The notes under the pieces were generated by a model. The model ran no database searches and was not told where the DNA came from. It was given only the letters and a program-made list of their open reading frames with translations. From contig OMWS01000063.1 of assembly GCA_900314825.1 (NCBI GenBank), forward strand, positions 1 to 34,073: a DNA stretch of 34,073 bases. The letters run 5' to 3'. Positions within the stretch are counted from its first letter, which is position 1. Each line of letters begins with the position of its first letter. Position numbers and translations under genes: made by a program. Shown one piece after another: positions 16,944 to 23,945 of this stretch. Source of the DNA: an uncultured Veillonellaceae bacterium (GTDB lineage: Bacteria; Bacillota; Negativicutes; Selenomonadales; Selenomonadaceae).

Positions 16944-18467
16944 TTACAGCTTCTCGCGAATGGCCGTCACGAGCCCGTCAATCGTATACGTCTCCGCGAC
17001 GATGTTCGCCTCGATGCCGTTCTTCTTCGCGGTCTCTGCGGTGACGGGGCCGATGCAAGCGGTTTTCGCGTGCGCGAGCGGCTCCGCGTCGCCAAGGATT
17101 TTGACGAGGTTCGTGACGGTCGAGGAACTCGTGAACGTGACGATGTCGTAGCCGCCTTGTTCGAGCTCTTGCCGCAAGGCCACGCCGTCCGCTTCCGCCG
17201 TGACGGTCTGGTAGACGGGTGCGACATCGATGGTGTAGCCTTGCTCACGCAGGGTTTCGGGCAAGATTTCACGGGCTTGCTCCGCTCTAGGAATCAAGAT
17301 GTTTGCATGCGGCGGGAGCTTGCCCTTGAGCGCGTCGAGGATGCCTTCAGCACGATAGACCGTCGGAACGACATCGGCGCGGATGCCATACGTCGCGAGC
17401 TTTTCCGCCGTCGCAGAGCCGATGGCAGCGACTTGCGCGTAGCCGAGGGCACGCGTGTCTTTGCCGGCGTTTTCCAAACGCTGGAAGAAGCGCTCGACAC
17501 CGTTCGTGCTCGTGAAGATGATCCATTGATAGTCGCAGAGTTTCGCAATCGCTGCGTCAATCGCCGCATAACCATCCGAGGGATCTGCTAATGCAATGGC
17601 CGGAACTTCGCGAACGTCGGCGCCTAATTGTTCAAGCGCCATCGTCAGTTTTGAAGCTTGCGCACGAGCGCGCGTGACGAGGACTTTTTTGCCAAACAGC
17701 GGACGCTGCGCAAGGTTGTCAAACCACTGCAGTTCCTCACGCAGCTTCACGACTTCGCCGACGATGAAGATGGCTGGAGGCTTCAGCCCATTTTTCACGA
17801 CATCCTCCGCCGCTGTGCCGACGGTCGTCACGAGCACGCGCTGCTCGGGCTTCGTACCCCAGCGGATGACGGCGGCAGGGGTCTCGGGGTTTCTTCCGTA
17901 CTTCACGAGGTTTTCCGTGATGGTCGGCAAGTTCGCGATGCCCATGAGGAAGACGATCGTGTCCGTCGCGGTCGCGAGCTTTTCCCAGTTCACATCGCCG
18001 TCGGTCGTCGGGTCCTTGTGCCCCGTAACGACGGCGAACGAGCGCGCGATGGCGCGGTGCGTGACGGGAATGCCGGCGTACGCGGGCACGGAGATGGCGG
18101 ACGTGACGCCCGGCACGATCTCAAACGGCACGCCCGCTTTGCGCAGGACGATGCCTTCCTCGCCGCCGCGGCCAAAGACAAACGGGTCGCCGCCCTTCAG
18201 CCGCACGACGGTCTTGCCAGAAATGGCCTTCGCGGCAAGGAGCTCGCTGATGCCCTCTTGCTTCATCGTGTGATGCGCCGAGATTTTGCCGACATAGATG
18301 CGCTCGGCACTTTCGGGTGCCCACTGCAAAATACGAGGATCGGCGAGGTGGTCGTAAACGACGACGTCGGCGCGCTTCAGGCATTCGATCGCCTTGAGCG
18401 TCACAAGGCCATAGTCACCAGGGCCGGCGCCGACAAGATAAACGGTTGCGGGATTCTTGGTGGTCAT
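16944..18467 (-). CDS. cobA-hemD: Uroporphyrinogen-III C-methyltransferase / uroporphyrinogen-III synthase fusion
   Basis: Bifunctional protein of 507 residues. The N-terminal half (about 1-245) is the SAM-dependent methyltransferase that makes precorrin-2, with VYLVGAGPGDYGLVTLKAIE, VVRLKGGDPFVFGRGGEE and TVVFLMG-type segments. The C-terminal half (about 255-505) is uroporphyrinogen-III synthase, starting KKVLVTRARAQASKL and including WIIFTSTNGVERFF and a final TSSSTVTNL segment. The fusion puts the branch point between heme and siroheme/cobalamin in one polypeptide. The ATG at 18465-18467 follows GGGAG. The frame remains open upstream, but that part overlaps hemC and is not conserved. It starts 22 nt after the hemC stop. 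Confidence 0.95.
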   Translation of the reverse strand: MTTKNPATVYLVGAGPGDYGLVTLKAIECLKRADVVVYDHLADPRILQWAPESAERIYVGKISAHHTMKQEGISELLAAKAISGKTVVRLKGGDPFVFGRGGEEGIVLRKAGVPFEIVPGVTSAISVPAYAGIPVTHRAIARSFAVVTGHKDPTTDGDVNWEKLATATDTIVFLMGIANLPTITENLVKYGRNPETPAAVIRWGTKPEQRVLVTTVGTAAEDVVKNGLKPPAIFIVGEVVKLREELQWFDNLAQRPLFGKKVLVTRARAQASKLTMALEQLGADVREVPAIALADPSDGYAAIDAAIAKLCDYQWIIFTSTNGVERFFQRLENAGKDTRALGYAQVAAIGSATAEKLATYGIRADVVPTVYRAEGILDALKGKLPPHANILIPRAEQAREILPETLREQGYTIDVAPVYQTVTAEADGVALRQELEQGGYDIVTFTSSSTVTNLVKILGDAEPLAHAKTACIGPVTAETAKKNGIEANIVAETYTIDGLVTAIREKL

Positions 18468-18489
18468 AGGTTCTCCCTTCGCAAGCAAC

Positions 18490-19473
18490 TTATTTCCGAT
18501 CGAGCAACAGCCCGATTTCATGCATAATTTCAATGCCACCCATATCGAGCAGCTTGTCCGCCAATTTCGTACCAAGCGCTTCGGCCTCTTCTTTTTTGCC
18601 ATGAACACTGTCACGATACAGCCGTTTCCCGTCGAGCGAGGCAATCACGGCTTCAACATTCAAACTTTCGCCGTCCGGCGTCGCGTACACGCCGACCGGC
18701 ACTTGGCAGCCGCCTTCGACTCTTGCGAGGAAGGCGCGTTCGGCGCGAGCGCAGGCAACGGTTGGTGCGTCGTTCAGGAACGCGACGAGGTCGCGGACGG
18801 TCTTGTCGTCCTCGCGCGCTTCGATCGCGAGCGCGCCCTGGCCAACGGCGGGCAGGATCATGGATTTCGGCAGGACCGCCGTGATGCGGTCGCCGAAGCC
18901 GAGGCGCTTGAGGCCGGCGACGGCGAGGATAGCGGCATCGTATTCGCCAGCGTCTAATTTCGAGAGACGCGTGTTCACGTTGCCACGCAGGTCTTTGACG
19001 ACGAGATCGGGACGCTGATGGAGGAGCTGCGCTTTGCGGCGCAGGCTCGATGTGCCGATGACGGCGCCTTTCGGCAGCGCGTCCAGCGATGGGTACGCGT
19101 TGCTGACGAAAGCGTCACCCGGGTCGTAGCGTTCCGTGATGGAGGTAATCGTGAGTCCGTCCGGCACTTCCGTCGGCATATCCTTCAGGCTGTGCACGGC
19201 GAGGTCGATCTCACCAGCCAGCATGGCCTGCTCGAGCTCTTTCGTGAACAGGCCTTTGCCGCCGATCTTCGCGAGCGGCGCGTCGAGGATCTTGTCGCCT
19301 TTCGTCGTCATGAGGCGTTCCTCGACGACAATGCCCGGATATTCTTGGCGCAACCGTTCCGCCACGTAATCCGCCTGCCAGAGCGCCAGCTTGCTGCTGC
19401 GCGTGCCGATCGTGAGCTTTTCCATGGGAAGCGTGTCGCCTGCCGGGATGTCCATCGGCTTTGCTTCACTCAT
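18490..19473 (-). CDS. hemC: Hydroxymethylbilane synthase (porphobilinogen deaminase)
   Basis: Joins four porphobilinogen units into hydroxymethylbilane. 327 residues with TIGTRSSKLALWQADYVA, LFTKELEQAMLAGEIDLAVHSLKDMPT, IGTSSLRRKAQLL and the cofactor-binding Cys in RVEGGCQVPVG (about Cys256). The family usually begins at MEKLTIGTRSSKLA (Met17 here). I kept the ATG at 19471-19473 because GAGGG lies 8 nt before it and no ribosome site precedes Met17. The start overlaps the hemA end by 8 nt, so translation is coupled. Confidence 0.96.
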   Translation of the reverse strand: MSEAKPMDIPAGDTLPMEKLTIGTRSSKLALWQADYVAERLRQEYPGIVVEERLMTTKGDKILDAPLAKIGGKGLFTKELEQAMLAGEIDLAVHSLKDMPTEVPDGLTITSITERYDPGDAFVSNAYPSLDALPKGAVIGTSSLRRKAQLLHQRPDLVVKDLRGNVNTRLSKLDAGEYDAAILAVAGLKRLGFGDRITAVLPKSMILPAVGQGALAIEAREDDKTVRDLVAFLNDAPTVACARAERAFLARVEGGCQVPVGVYATPDGESLNVEAVIASLDGKRLYRDSVHGKKEEAEALGTKLADKLLDMGGIEIMHEIGLLLDRK

Positions 19474-20806
19474 TCTCTGTTCCCTCGCTTCCTATTTCTG
19501 CGGCGTGGAGCGCGTGGCGCTCTTCGCGCGTGCCCGTCGCGCCGAGCGTGTCGAGCTTGAAGAGCGCCCGCATCGCGTCGATGTAAAAGCGCTCGTCCGG
19601 CGTGCCGGCCGAGGCATTGATCTTCATCATCGGCGTGCGCAGGATCTTGCGCACGATCATCTTCGTCATGTGGTCGATGTGCCGCCATTCCTGGCTGTCG
19701 AGCGCCGCGAGCTTCGAGTGCCAGCGGCGCATCTCGCGCTGACGGATGCGCTCGCAACGGCGGGAGAGCAGCGCCATGAGCGGCTGCAGGCGCAGGTATT
19801 GGAAGCGGTCTTCGATGGACTGGATTTCCTCTTCAACGATGGTCTCCGCCGCCTTTGCTTCCTCGCGGCGCTCGGCCTTGTGCTCGTCGACGACGGCCTC
19901 GAGCGCGTCGATGTTGTAGAGCGTGATGCCTTTCACCGCACCGACCTCGGGATCGACGTCGCGCGGCACGGCGATGTCAATGAAAAACGAGGGCCGTCCG
20001 CGCCGCTTCGTCATGTACTGTTGCGCGTCCCATGGCTTCACGACGTAATGCGGCGCGCCCGTCGACGTCACGATGACGTCCGCGTCCGGGCAGTTTTTCA
20101 GCGCCCCGTCAAACGGCACGGCCTCGCCATGGAATTTCGCCGCGAGCGCTTCGGCGCGCTCGATATGGCGGTTCGCGACGTAGATCTGCGTCACGCCGTG
20201 CGCGACGAGATGCTGTGCCGTGAGCTCGGCCATTTTGCCCGCGCCGAAAATGAGCGCCGTCTTGTCTTGCAGACCGTTTAATTTTTCCGCAGCGAGTTCC
20301 ACCGCCGCGTAGCTCACGGACACGGAATTGAACTGGATGCGCGTCTCCGTGCGCACGCGCTTACCTGTCGTGATCGCGCGGTGCATAAGCGTATTGAGCA
20401 CCGTCGACGTCGTGCCGGCCTCGCGCGCGATGGCGTAGGCCTCTTTCACCTGCGAGAGAATCTGTCCCTCGCCAAGCACGAGCGAATCGAGGCTCGCCGC
20501 GACGCGGAAGAGATGCCGGATGCAGTCCTCGTCCATGCGCGCATAGAGATACTCGTCGATGTCCTCGTCCGTCCCCGCGAGGTCAAAGAAAAACTGCCGC
20601 ACGGCCTCGAGCCCGTCGTCGGCCTCGTCCGCCACGGCGTAGATCTCGCTGCGGTTGCACGTCGAGAGCACGACGACCTCGTCGAGCCCCGCGTAATCGT
20701 TGAGATTCGCGAGGCCCTGCTGGATGGACGATTTCGGGATGGAAAATTGTTCGCGCACCTCGACGGGCGCCGTCTTATGATTCAGCCCCAGACAAATGAG
20801 CTGCAT
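19466..20806 (-). CDS. hemA: Glutamyl-tRNA reductase
   Basis: NADPH-dependent reductase that converts glutamyl-tRNA to glutamate-1-semialdehyde, the first step of the C5 pathway. 446 residues. The N-terminal catalytic domain has LGLNHKTAPVEVREQF and the nucleophilic Cys50 in STCNRSEIY. LVLGEGQILSQVKEAY and the NADPH-binding FGAGKMAELTAQHL follow, and a helical dimerisation domain closes the protein. The C-terminal tail after about 415 is longer and less conserved. The ATG at 20804-20806 lies inside the end of the sirC gene, a 32-nt overlap that points to tight coupling. Confidence 0.97.
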   Translation of the reverse strand: MQLICLGLNHKTAPVEVREQFSIPKSSIQQGLANLNDYAGLDEVVVLSTCNRSEIYAVADEADDGLEAVRQFFFDLAGTDEDIDEYLYARMDEDCIRHLFRVAASLDSLVLGEGQILSQVKEAYAIAREAGTTSTVLNTLMHRAITTGKRVRTETRIQFNSVSVSYAAVELAAEKLNGLQDKTALIFGAGKMAELTAQHLVAHGVTQIYVANRHIERAEALAAKFHGEAVPFDGALKNCPDADVIVTSTGAPHYVVKPWDAQQYMTKRRGRPSFFIDIAVPRDVDPEVGAVKGITLYNIDALEAVVDEHKAERREEAKAAETIVEEEIQSIEDRFQYLRLQPLMALLSRRCERIRQREMRRWHSKLAALDSQEWRHIDHMTKMIVRKILRTPMMKINASAGTPDERFYIDAMRALFKLDTLGATGTREERHALHAAEIGSEGTENE

Positions 20807-21416
20807 GGATGACCTTCTCCTTTGCTTCCTGGATGTGCCCCGCTCTCACGAGTGCCAAAATGTCAGGGTTTAATGCCTGCCGCCAAAATGCTTCGCGGTC
20901 GCGCGGCGTCGCAAGCTTCACCTTCATGTCGTCCCGGAGCGCGGCGACGATCTCGAGCCAGTCGCCAAACGCCGTCGGATAGAGCTCTTCGAGCTGCTGC
21001 CTGAGCGCCCGCGAAAGTCCCGGCGAACCGCCGTCCGTCGAGACGGTAAAGAGCAGCCGCCCACGCGCGAAACTTGCCGGCACCGTGAAATCCGAGAGTG
21101 CAGGCTGCGCCGGCGCATTGACGAGCACGCCGCGCGCTTTCGCCGCCCGCGCCGCCCGCGCATTCACCGCCGCATCGTTCGTCGCGCAGATCACGAGAGA
21201 CGCGCCGTCGAGGTCACGTTCCTCGTAGCCGCGCCGCTCCCATCGCACGCGCCCCGCCATCGCGAGGCTCGCGAGATCGAGGACAGCCTCCGGCGCGACG
21301 ACCGTCACGCGCGCCTCCGCACGCACGAGCGTCCGCACCTTCCGGAGCGCCACCGGCCCGCCGCCGAGCACGACGCACGCGCGCCCTTTCATCTCGAGAT
21401 TCATCGCATATTTCAT
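20775..21416 (-). CDS. Precorrin-2 dehydrogenase / sirohydrochlorin ferrochelatase-type protein
   Basis: 213 residues matching the N-terminal half of CysG (SirC/Met8 type), which oxidises precorrin-2 to sirohydrochlorin with NAD. The Rossmann motif is VVLGGGPVALRKVRTL (about 14-29), followed by VTVVAPEA, VICATNDAAVN, VLVNAPAQPALSDFTVPA and VSTDGGSPGLSRALRQQLEE, the family signature. The methyltransferase half of CysG is supplied by the cobA-hemD fusion downstream. The ATG at 21414-21416 has TGGAGG 5 nt upstream; a longer open frame to 21458 covers the promoter region and is rejected. It is the first gene of the cluster, directly downstream of the promoter at 21470-21498. Confidence 0.92.
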   Translation of the reverse strand: MKYAMNLEMKGRACVVLGGGPVALRKVRTLVRAEARVTVVAPEAVLDLASLAMAGRVRWERRGYEERDLDGASLVICATNDAAVNARAARAAKARGVLVNAPAQPALSDFTVPASFARGRLLFTVSTDGGSPGLSRALRQQLEELYPTAFGDWLEIVAALRDDMKVKLATPRDREAFWRQALNPDILALVRAGHIQEAKEKVIHAAHLSGAES

Positions 21417-21431
21417 GAAGAACCTCCAAAA

Positions 21432-21446
21432 GTGAACTGCGTTCAC
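21432..21446. promoter_or_regulatory. Palindrome GTGAAC-TGC-GTTCAC in the hem operon leader
   Basis: A perfect 6-bp inverted repeat with a 3-nt centre, about 17 nt downstream of the expected transcription start and 16 nt before the sirC ATG. It fits GTGA-N7-TCAC, the form also seen twice in the XRE intergenic region (28612-28626 and 28710-28724). It could be an operator or a small mRNA hairpin before the ribosome site. Confidence 0.5.
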
Positions 21447-21469
21447 AATCACAATCATTACTTTCGTCT

Positions 21470-21498
21470 ATTGTAGCACGCAAAAGAAACCGTGTCCA
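21470..21498 (-). promoter_or_regulatory. Sigma-70 promoter of the tetrapyrrole operon
   Basis: Minus strand TGGACA (21493-21498), 17-nt spacer, TACAAT (21470-21475), 54 nt upstream of the sirC ATG. Ten of twelve hexamer positions match consensus. Confidence 0.8.
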
Positions 21499-21546
21499 CG
21501 GCAAAGCGCCGACGGACGCGGATTCTTTTCGAGCTTCATTTTCTTA

Positions 21547-21576
21547 TTGAGGAAGCGACTGTCTTCGTGCTATACT
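21547..21576 (+). promoter_or_regulatory. Promoter of the 30-residue peptide gene
   Basis: Plus strand TTGAGG (21547-21552), 18-nt spacer ending in TGC, and TATACT (21571-21576), giving an extended -10. The start would be near 21583, with a leader of about 49 nt. Confidence 0.75.
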
Positions 21577-21589
21577 AATTTTGCCGCCT

Positions 21590-21624
21590 ACCTCCATCCC
21601 ACAAGATTTTGAGACGAGGGAGGT
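21590..21624 (+). promoter_or_regulatory. 5'-leader stem sequestering the peptide ribosome site
   Basis: ACCTCC (21590-21595) near the expected 5' end of the transcript is the exact complement of GGAGGT (21619-21624), the core of the Shine-Dalgarno. A stem of this kind keeps fst-type mRNAs poorly translated. Confidence 0.55.
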
Positions 21625-21631
21625 GATTCCC

Positions 21632-21724
21632 TTGGGTGATATTCTTTCCACATTGGTCATCAGCATCATCGCTGGCCTCATCGCCAACGCGCTGTACGAC
21701 CGCATCCGCTCCCGGCGGCATTAA
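21632..21724 (+). CDS. 30-residue hydrophobic peptide, candidate type I toxin (Fst/par-like)
   Basis: TTG start directly after GGAGGTGATTCCC, one of the best ribosome sites in the window, and a TAA stop at 21722-21724. The peptide begins MGDILSTLVISIIAGLIANA, one predicted membrane helix, and ends in a short, highly charged tail (YDRIRSRRH). This is the size and layout of Fst/Lpt/PepA1-type toxins: a hydrophobic helix with a Gly or Pro, then a polar C-terminus. Those act at the inner face of the membrane. Support comes mainly from the surrounding architecture: its own promoter, a leader stem over the ribosome site, a convergent antisense transcription unit with shared repeats, and a common terminator. 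Toxicity is inferred. It could also be a harmless membrane micropeptide. Confidence 0.75.
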   Translation: MGDILSTLVISIIAGLIANALYDRIRSRRH

Positions 21725-21764
21725 ATTTCTCGTGCGTCCGCTCGGTCTTACCAACTGATGACGC

Positions 21765-21805
21765 AAAAATCCCCCTGCGGTTTACCAGGCCGCAGGGGGA
21801 TTTTT
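21765..21805. terminator. Symmetric bidirectional terminator shared by peptide mRNA and antisense RNA
   Basis: A perfect 16-bp inverted repeat (21765-21780 with 21790-21805) and a 9-nt loop. The GC core CCCCCTGCGG is flanked by AAAAAT on one side and ATTTTT on the other, so it forms an intrinsic terminator on both strands. Convergent transcripts from 21583 and about 21853 both run into it. Confidence 0.9.
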
Positions 21806-21853
21806 GATTCGGTGATCACAATGAGTGAACCACTATTCTTTCCACTTTTTACA
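21768..21853 (-). ncRNA. Candidate antisense antitoxin RNA (RNA II-like)
   Basis: Bounded by a strong minus-strand promoter (21859-21887) and the shared terminator, giving an RNA of roughly 85 nt with no meaningful ORF (it begins near ATGTAA). Its complement contains three blocks also found at the peptide start, in the same order. These are GATTC (21806-21810, and 21625-21629), GGTGAT (21811-21816, and 21635-21640) and TATTCTTTCCAC (21834-21845, and 21640-21651). Pairing would cover the ribosome site through codon 7. This is how RNA II of the par locus of plasmid pAD1 is organised. Confidence 0.75.
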
Positions 21854-21858
21854 TCCCA

Positions 21859-21887
21859 AGTATAACACGGCTCGAATAACCTTGCAA
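21859..21887 (-). promoter_or_regulatory. Promoter of the antisense RNA
   Basis: Minus strand TTGCAA (21882-21887), 17-nt spacer ending in TGT, TATACT (21859-21864). Near consensus with an extended -10, so probably stronger than the peptide promoter. Confidence 0.8.
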
Positions 21888-21919
21888 GAAATTTTTTCAC
21901 GCAAGGAGTGACATGTTTC

Positions 21920-23071
21920 TCAATACGGGATGCACGGCACATCTTCAAGCCGCCGTGCGACCGTCGGTTCTTCCGTCCCGAACGTATGCAGGATGTTGTA
22001 ATTGCAATCGCACGCCGCCGGGATGCGGCCGGCTTCGCGGATGATCTCGACGATCTTGTTCTCCGTGAGCGCGCGCGGGCTTTTCGCGCCGGCGTCGTGG
22101 AGGATCGTCTCCTTGTGCACCGTGCCGTCGATGTCGTCCGCGCCAAAGCCCAAAGCGACTTGCGCGACGGGGACGGTCAGCATGACCCAATACGCCTTGA
22201 CATGCGGGAAATTGTCGAGCATGAGGCGCGAGATCGCCATCGTCCGCAGGTCGTCCCACATGCTCGTCTGTTTCACGCGCTTGCCGAGCTCCGTATGCGC
22301 GGGGAGGAACGGGAAGCAGATGAACGTCAGGAAGCCATGCGTCTCATCCTGCAGCGCGCGCAATTTCATCAGATGGTCGACGCGCTCCTCGAGCGTCTCG
22401 ATGTGGCCGTAGAGCATGGACGCGTTCGACCGGATGCCGAGCTCGTGCGCCGTGCGCGCGACCGCGAGCCACTCGTCTGCCGTCGCCTTGTTCGGGCAGA
22501 GCTCGCCGCGCACGCGGTCGGAAAGGATTTCCGCGCCGCCGCCCGCGATGGCCTGCAGGCCCGCCTCATCGCGCAAGCGCGTCAACACCTCGCGCACGGA
22601 GAGCCCCGACGTCTTCGCGAAATGCGTAATCTCGACGCCCGTGAAGCCTTTCATATAGAGCGACGGGAACGTCTCGTGCAGCGCGCGCACGATGCCGAGG
22701 TAATGCTCGAACGTCCACGTCGGGTGCAGCCCCGACACGACATGCAGCCCCGCGAGATCCGGGTCGCGCATCGCGTCACGCACGACGGCGATCGCCTGCG
22801 CCTTCGTCATCTCGTACGCGCCCGCGTCATCCGCATCGCGGCCGAACGCGCAGAACTTGCAGCGACTCGTGCAGATGTTCGTGAGGTTCACGTGGCAGTT
22901 CACATTGTAATAGACGATGTCGCCGTTCATGCGCCGCCGCACGATGTCCGCCATCGCGCCGAGCCACGCGAGATCGTGGCAGTGGAAGAGGCGCACGCCG
23001 TCCTCGCGCGACAGCCGCACGCCGCGCAAAATTTTTTCTTCGATGTCTTCATAGCCTTTCGAAGCCAGCAA
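21920..23071 (-). CDS. mqnE: Aminofutalosine synthase, radical SAM enzyme
   Basis: Radical SAM enzyme of the futalosine menaquinone pathway that joins the enolpyruvyl-benzoate product of MqnA to SAM-derived adenosyl to give aminofutalosine. 383 residues. The cluster-binding motif is CTSRCKFCAF (about 67-76), preceded by VNLTNI. SGLHPTWTFEHYL, MKGFTGVEITHFAK, AGGGAEILSDRVR and NASMLYGHIETLEERVDHL are typical of MqnE rather than MqnC. The start is TTG at 23069-23071 with GGGGGAG 6 nt upstream. It is transcribed alone from a promoter that overlaps the divergent promoter of the next gene. Confidence 0.93.
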   Translation of the reverse strand: MLASKGYEDIEEKILRGVRLSREDGVRLFHCHDLAWLGAMADIVRRRMNGDIVYYNVNCHVNLTNICTSRCKFCAFGRDADDAGAYEMTKAQAIAVVRDAMRDPDLAGLHVVSGLHPTWTFEHYLGIVRALHETFPSLYMKGFTGVEITHFAKTSGLSVREVLTRLRDEAGLQAIAGGGAEILSDRVRGELCPNKATADEWLAVARTAHELGIRSNASMLYGHIETLEERVDHLMKLRALQDETHGFLTFICFPFLPAHTELGKRVKQTSMWDDLRTMAISRLMLDNFPHVKAYWVMLTVPVAQVALGFGADDIDGTVHKETILHDAGAKSPRALTENKIVEIIREAGRIPAACDCNYNILHTFGTEEPTVARRLEDVPCIPY

Positions 23072-23106
23072 AAACTTCTCCCCCTTGTTTTTCCGTCAAC
23101 ATTCGT

Positions 23107-23139
23107 TTGCATTATATCATTGTCTGTCTTATATTGGAA
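23107..23139. promoter_or_regulatory. Overlapping divergent promoters of mqnE and the substrate-binding protein gene
   Basis: Plus strand: TTGCAT (23107-23112), 17 nt, TATATT (23130-23135). Minus strand: TTCCAA (23134-23139), 17 nt, TATAAT (23111-23116) with an extended TGA. The -10 of each overlaps the -35 of the other, so RNA polymerase can occupy only one at a time. Confidence 0.65.
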
Positions 23140-23157
23140 GAAAAGGTTTTGATGACA

Positions 23158-23198
23158 CAAGCGGCCTCCGCCGGCTGTCAAGCCACAGAGGCCGCTTG
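23158..23198 (+). promoter_or_regulatory. Stable leader stem-loop before the substrate-binding protein gene
   Basis: A perfect 11-bp stem, CAAGCGGCCTC with GAGGCCGCTTG, and a 19-nt loop that contains a further GGCT/AGCC pairing. It ends about 9 nt before the Shine-Dalgarno GAAGGAG and lacks a U tract, so it is not a standard terminator. No known riboswitch was recognised. Confidence 0.5.
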
Positions 23199-23220
23199 CT
23201 GATGATGAAGGAGTTTCGTC

Positions 23221-23832
23221 ATGCATCTTCTCCGTTTCCATGTGATCGCCGCGCTCGTGACGCTCGCCGTCCTCGCCGCGTTCGCGTGCTTCGCGGCGCA
23301 CCGCACGATGCCGCGCGCGCAGGTGCACGTCGCCATCCTGCGCACGTCGTCCGATGACACCTGCCGCGCCGTGCAGCGCGGCATCGAGCGCGGCCTCGCG
23401 GATGCGGGCTACGTCGAGGGCGAGAACATCACGATCGACCGGCGCGGCGCCGACGGCGATCCCGCGCGCCTTGCCTCGCTCGCGCAATCCGTCGTCGCGA
23501 GCCAACCCGACCTCATCTTCGCCATAGGCACAGAGGCGGCGAAAGCCGCCGCGCACCAGACGACAAAAACGCCCATCGTCGGCGCCGCCGTCTCCGACTA
23601 CGTCGCGGCCGGCCTCGTGAAAAACGAAGCCGCCCCCGGCACGAACGTCACGGGCGTCAGCGACCGCTACGAAGTCTCGTCCGCCGTCACGCTCTTAAAC
23701 GGTATGCTGTCCTCGCACGCGCTCGTCCTCGACCACGAAAAAAACGGCGAAGCCGCCGCCTCGATCGCCGCCCGCATCCTCGCCGGCCAATCACCAGCGC
23801 GCATCCCCGTGCAGCACGCGGCCGTGCGGTGA
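23221..23832 (+). CDS. Shortened ABC transporter substrate-binding protein (TrpX-like family)
   Basis: 203 residues with an N-terminal export signal (LLRFHVIAALVTLAVLAAF). The ABC_sub_bind pattern follows: VHVAILRTSSDDTCRAVQRG, GLADAGYVEGENITIDRRGADGD, LIFAIGTEAAKAAAHQTTKTPIVGAAVSD and NVTGVSD. Full members are about 320-340 residues. Here the sequence jumps from the middle (TLLNGMLSSHALVLD) straight to the typical C-terminal end (AASIAARILAGQSPARIPVQ), so roughly 100-130 residues of the second lobe are missing without a frameshift. No permease or ATPase gene lies beside it. It may be a decayed gene or a single-lobe binding protein. The ATG at 23221 has GAAGGAG upstream. Confidence 0.8.
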   Translation: MHLLRFHVIAALVTLAVLAAFACFAAHRTMPRAQVHVAILRTSSDDTCRAVQRGIERGLADAGYVEGENITIDRRGADGDPARLASLAQSVVASQPDLIFAIGTEAAKAAAHQTTKTPIVGAAVSDYVAAGLVKNEAAPGTNVTGVSDRYEVSSAVTLLNGMLSSHALVLDHEKNGEAAASIAARILAGQSPARIPVQHAAVR

Positions 23833-23852
23833 AAATTTTCTGCACACGCAAA

Positions 23853-23885
23853 GGTCCCCGCAGGATTTTTCGTCCTGCGGGGACC
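23853..23885. terminator. GTCCCCGCAGGA-type hairpin, copy 1
   Basis: GGTCCCCGCAGGA with TCCTGCGGGGACC around TTTTTCG, between two convergent genes (ends at 23832 and 23946). Likely a terminator for both. It belongs to a four-copy family in 23.8-30.7 kb. Confidence 0.75.
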
Positions 23886-23945
23886 GTTTCACAATTTTCC
23901 AACACCCCGTTGGCAAATTGACGTATGCTCATATGTACAAGACCA

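Noticed and set aside
21887..21912. A terminator after mqnE (CTTGC ... GCAAG)
   Set aside because: The stem is only 5 bp with a 15-nt loop, and it coincides with the -35 region of the antisense promoter. Evidence for termination is too weak.
23158..23198. A riboswitch or T-box upstream of the substrate-binding protein
   Set aside because: The leader is short (about 75 nt), has one hairpin and no T-box core or known riboswitch motif.
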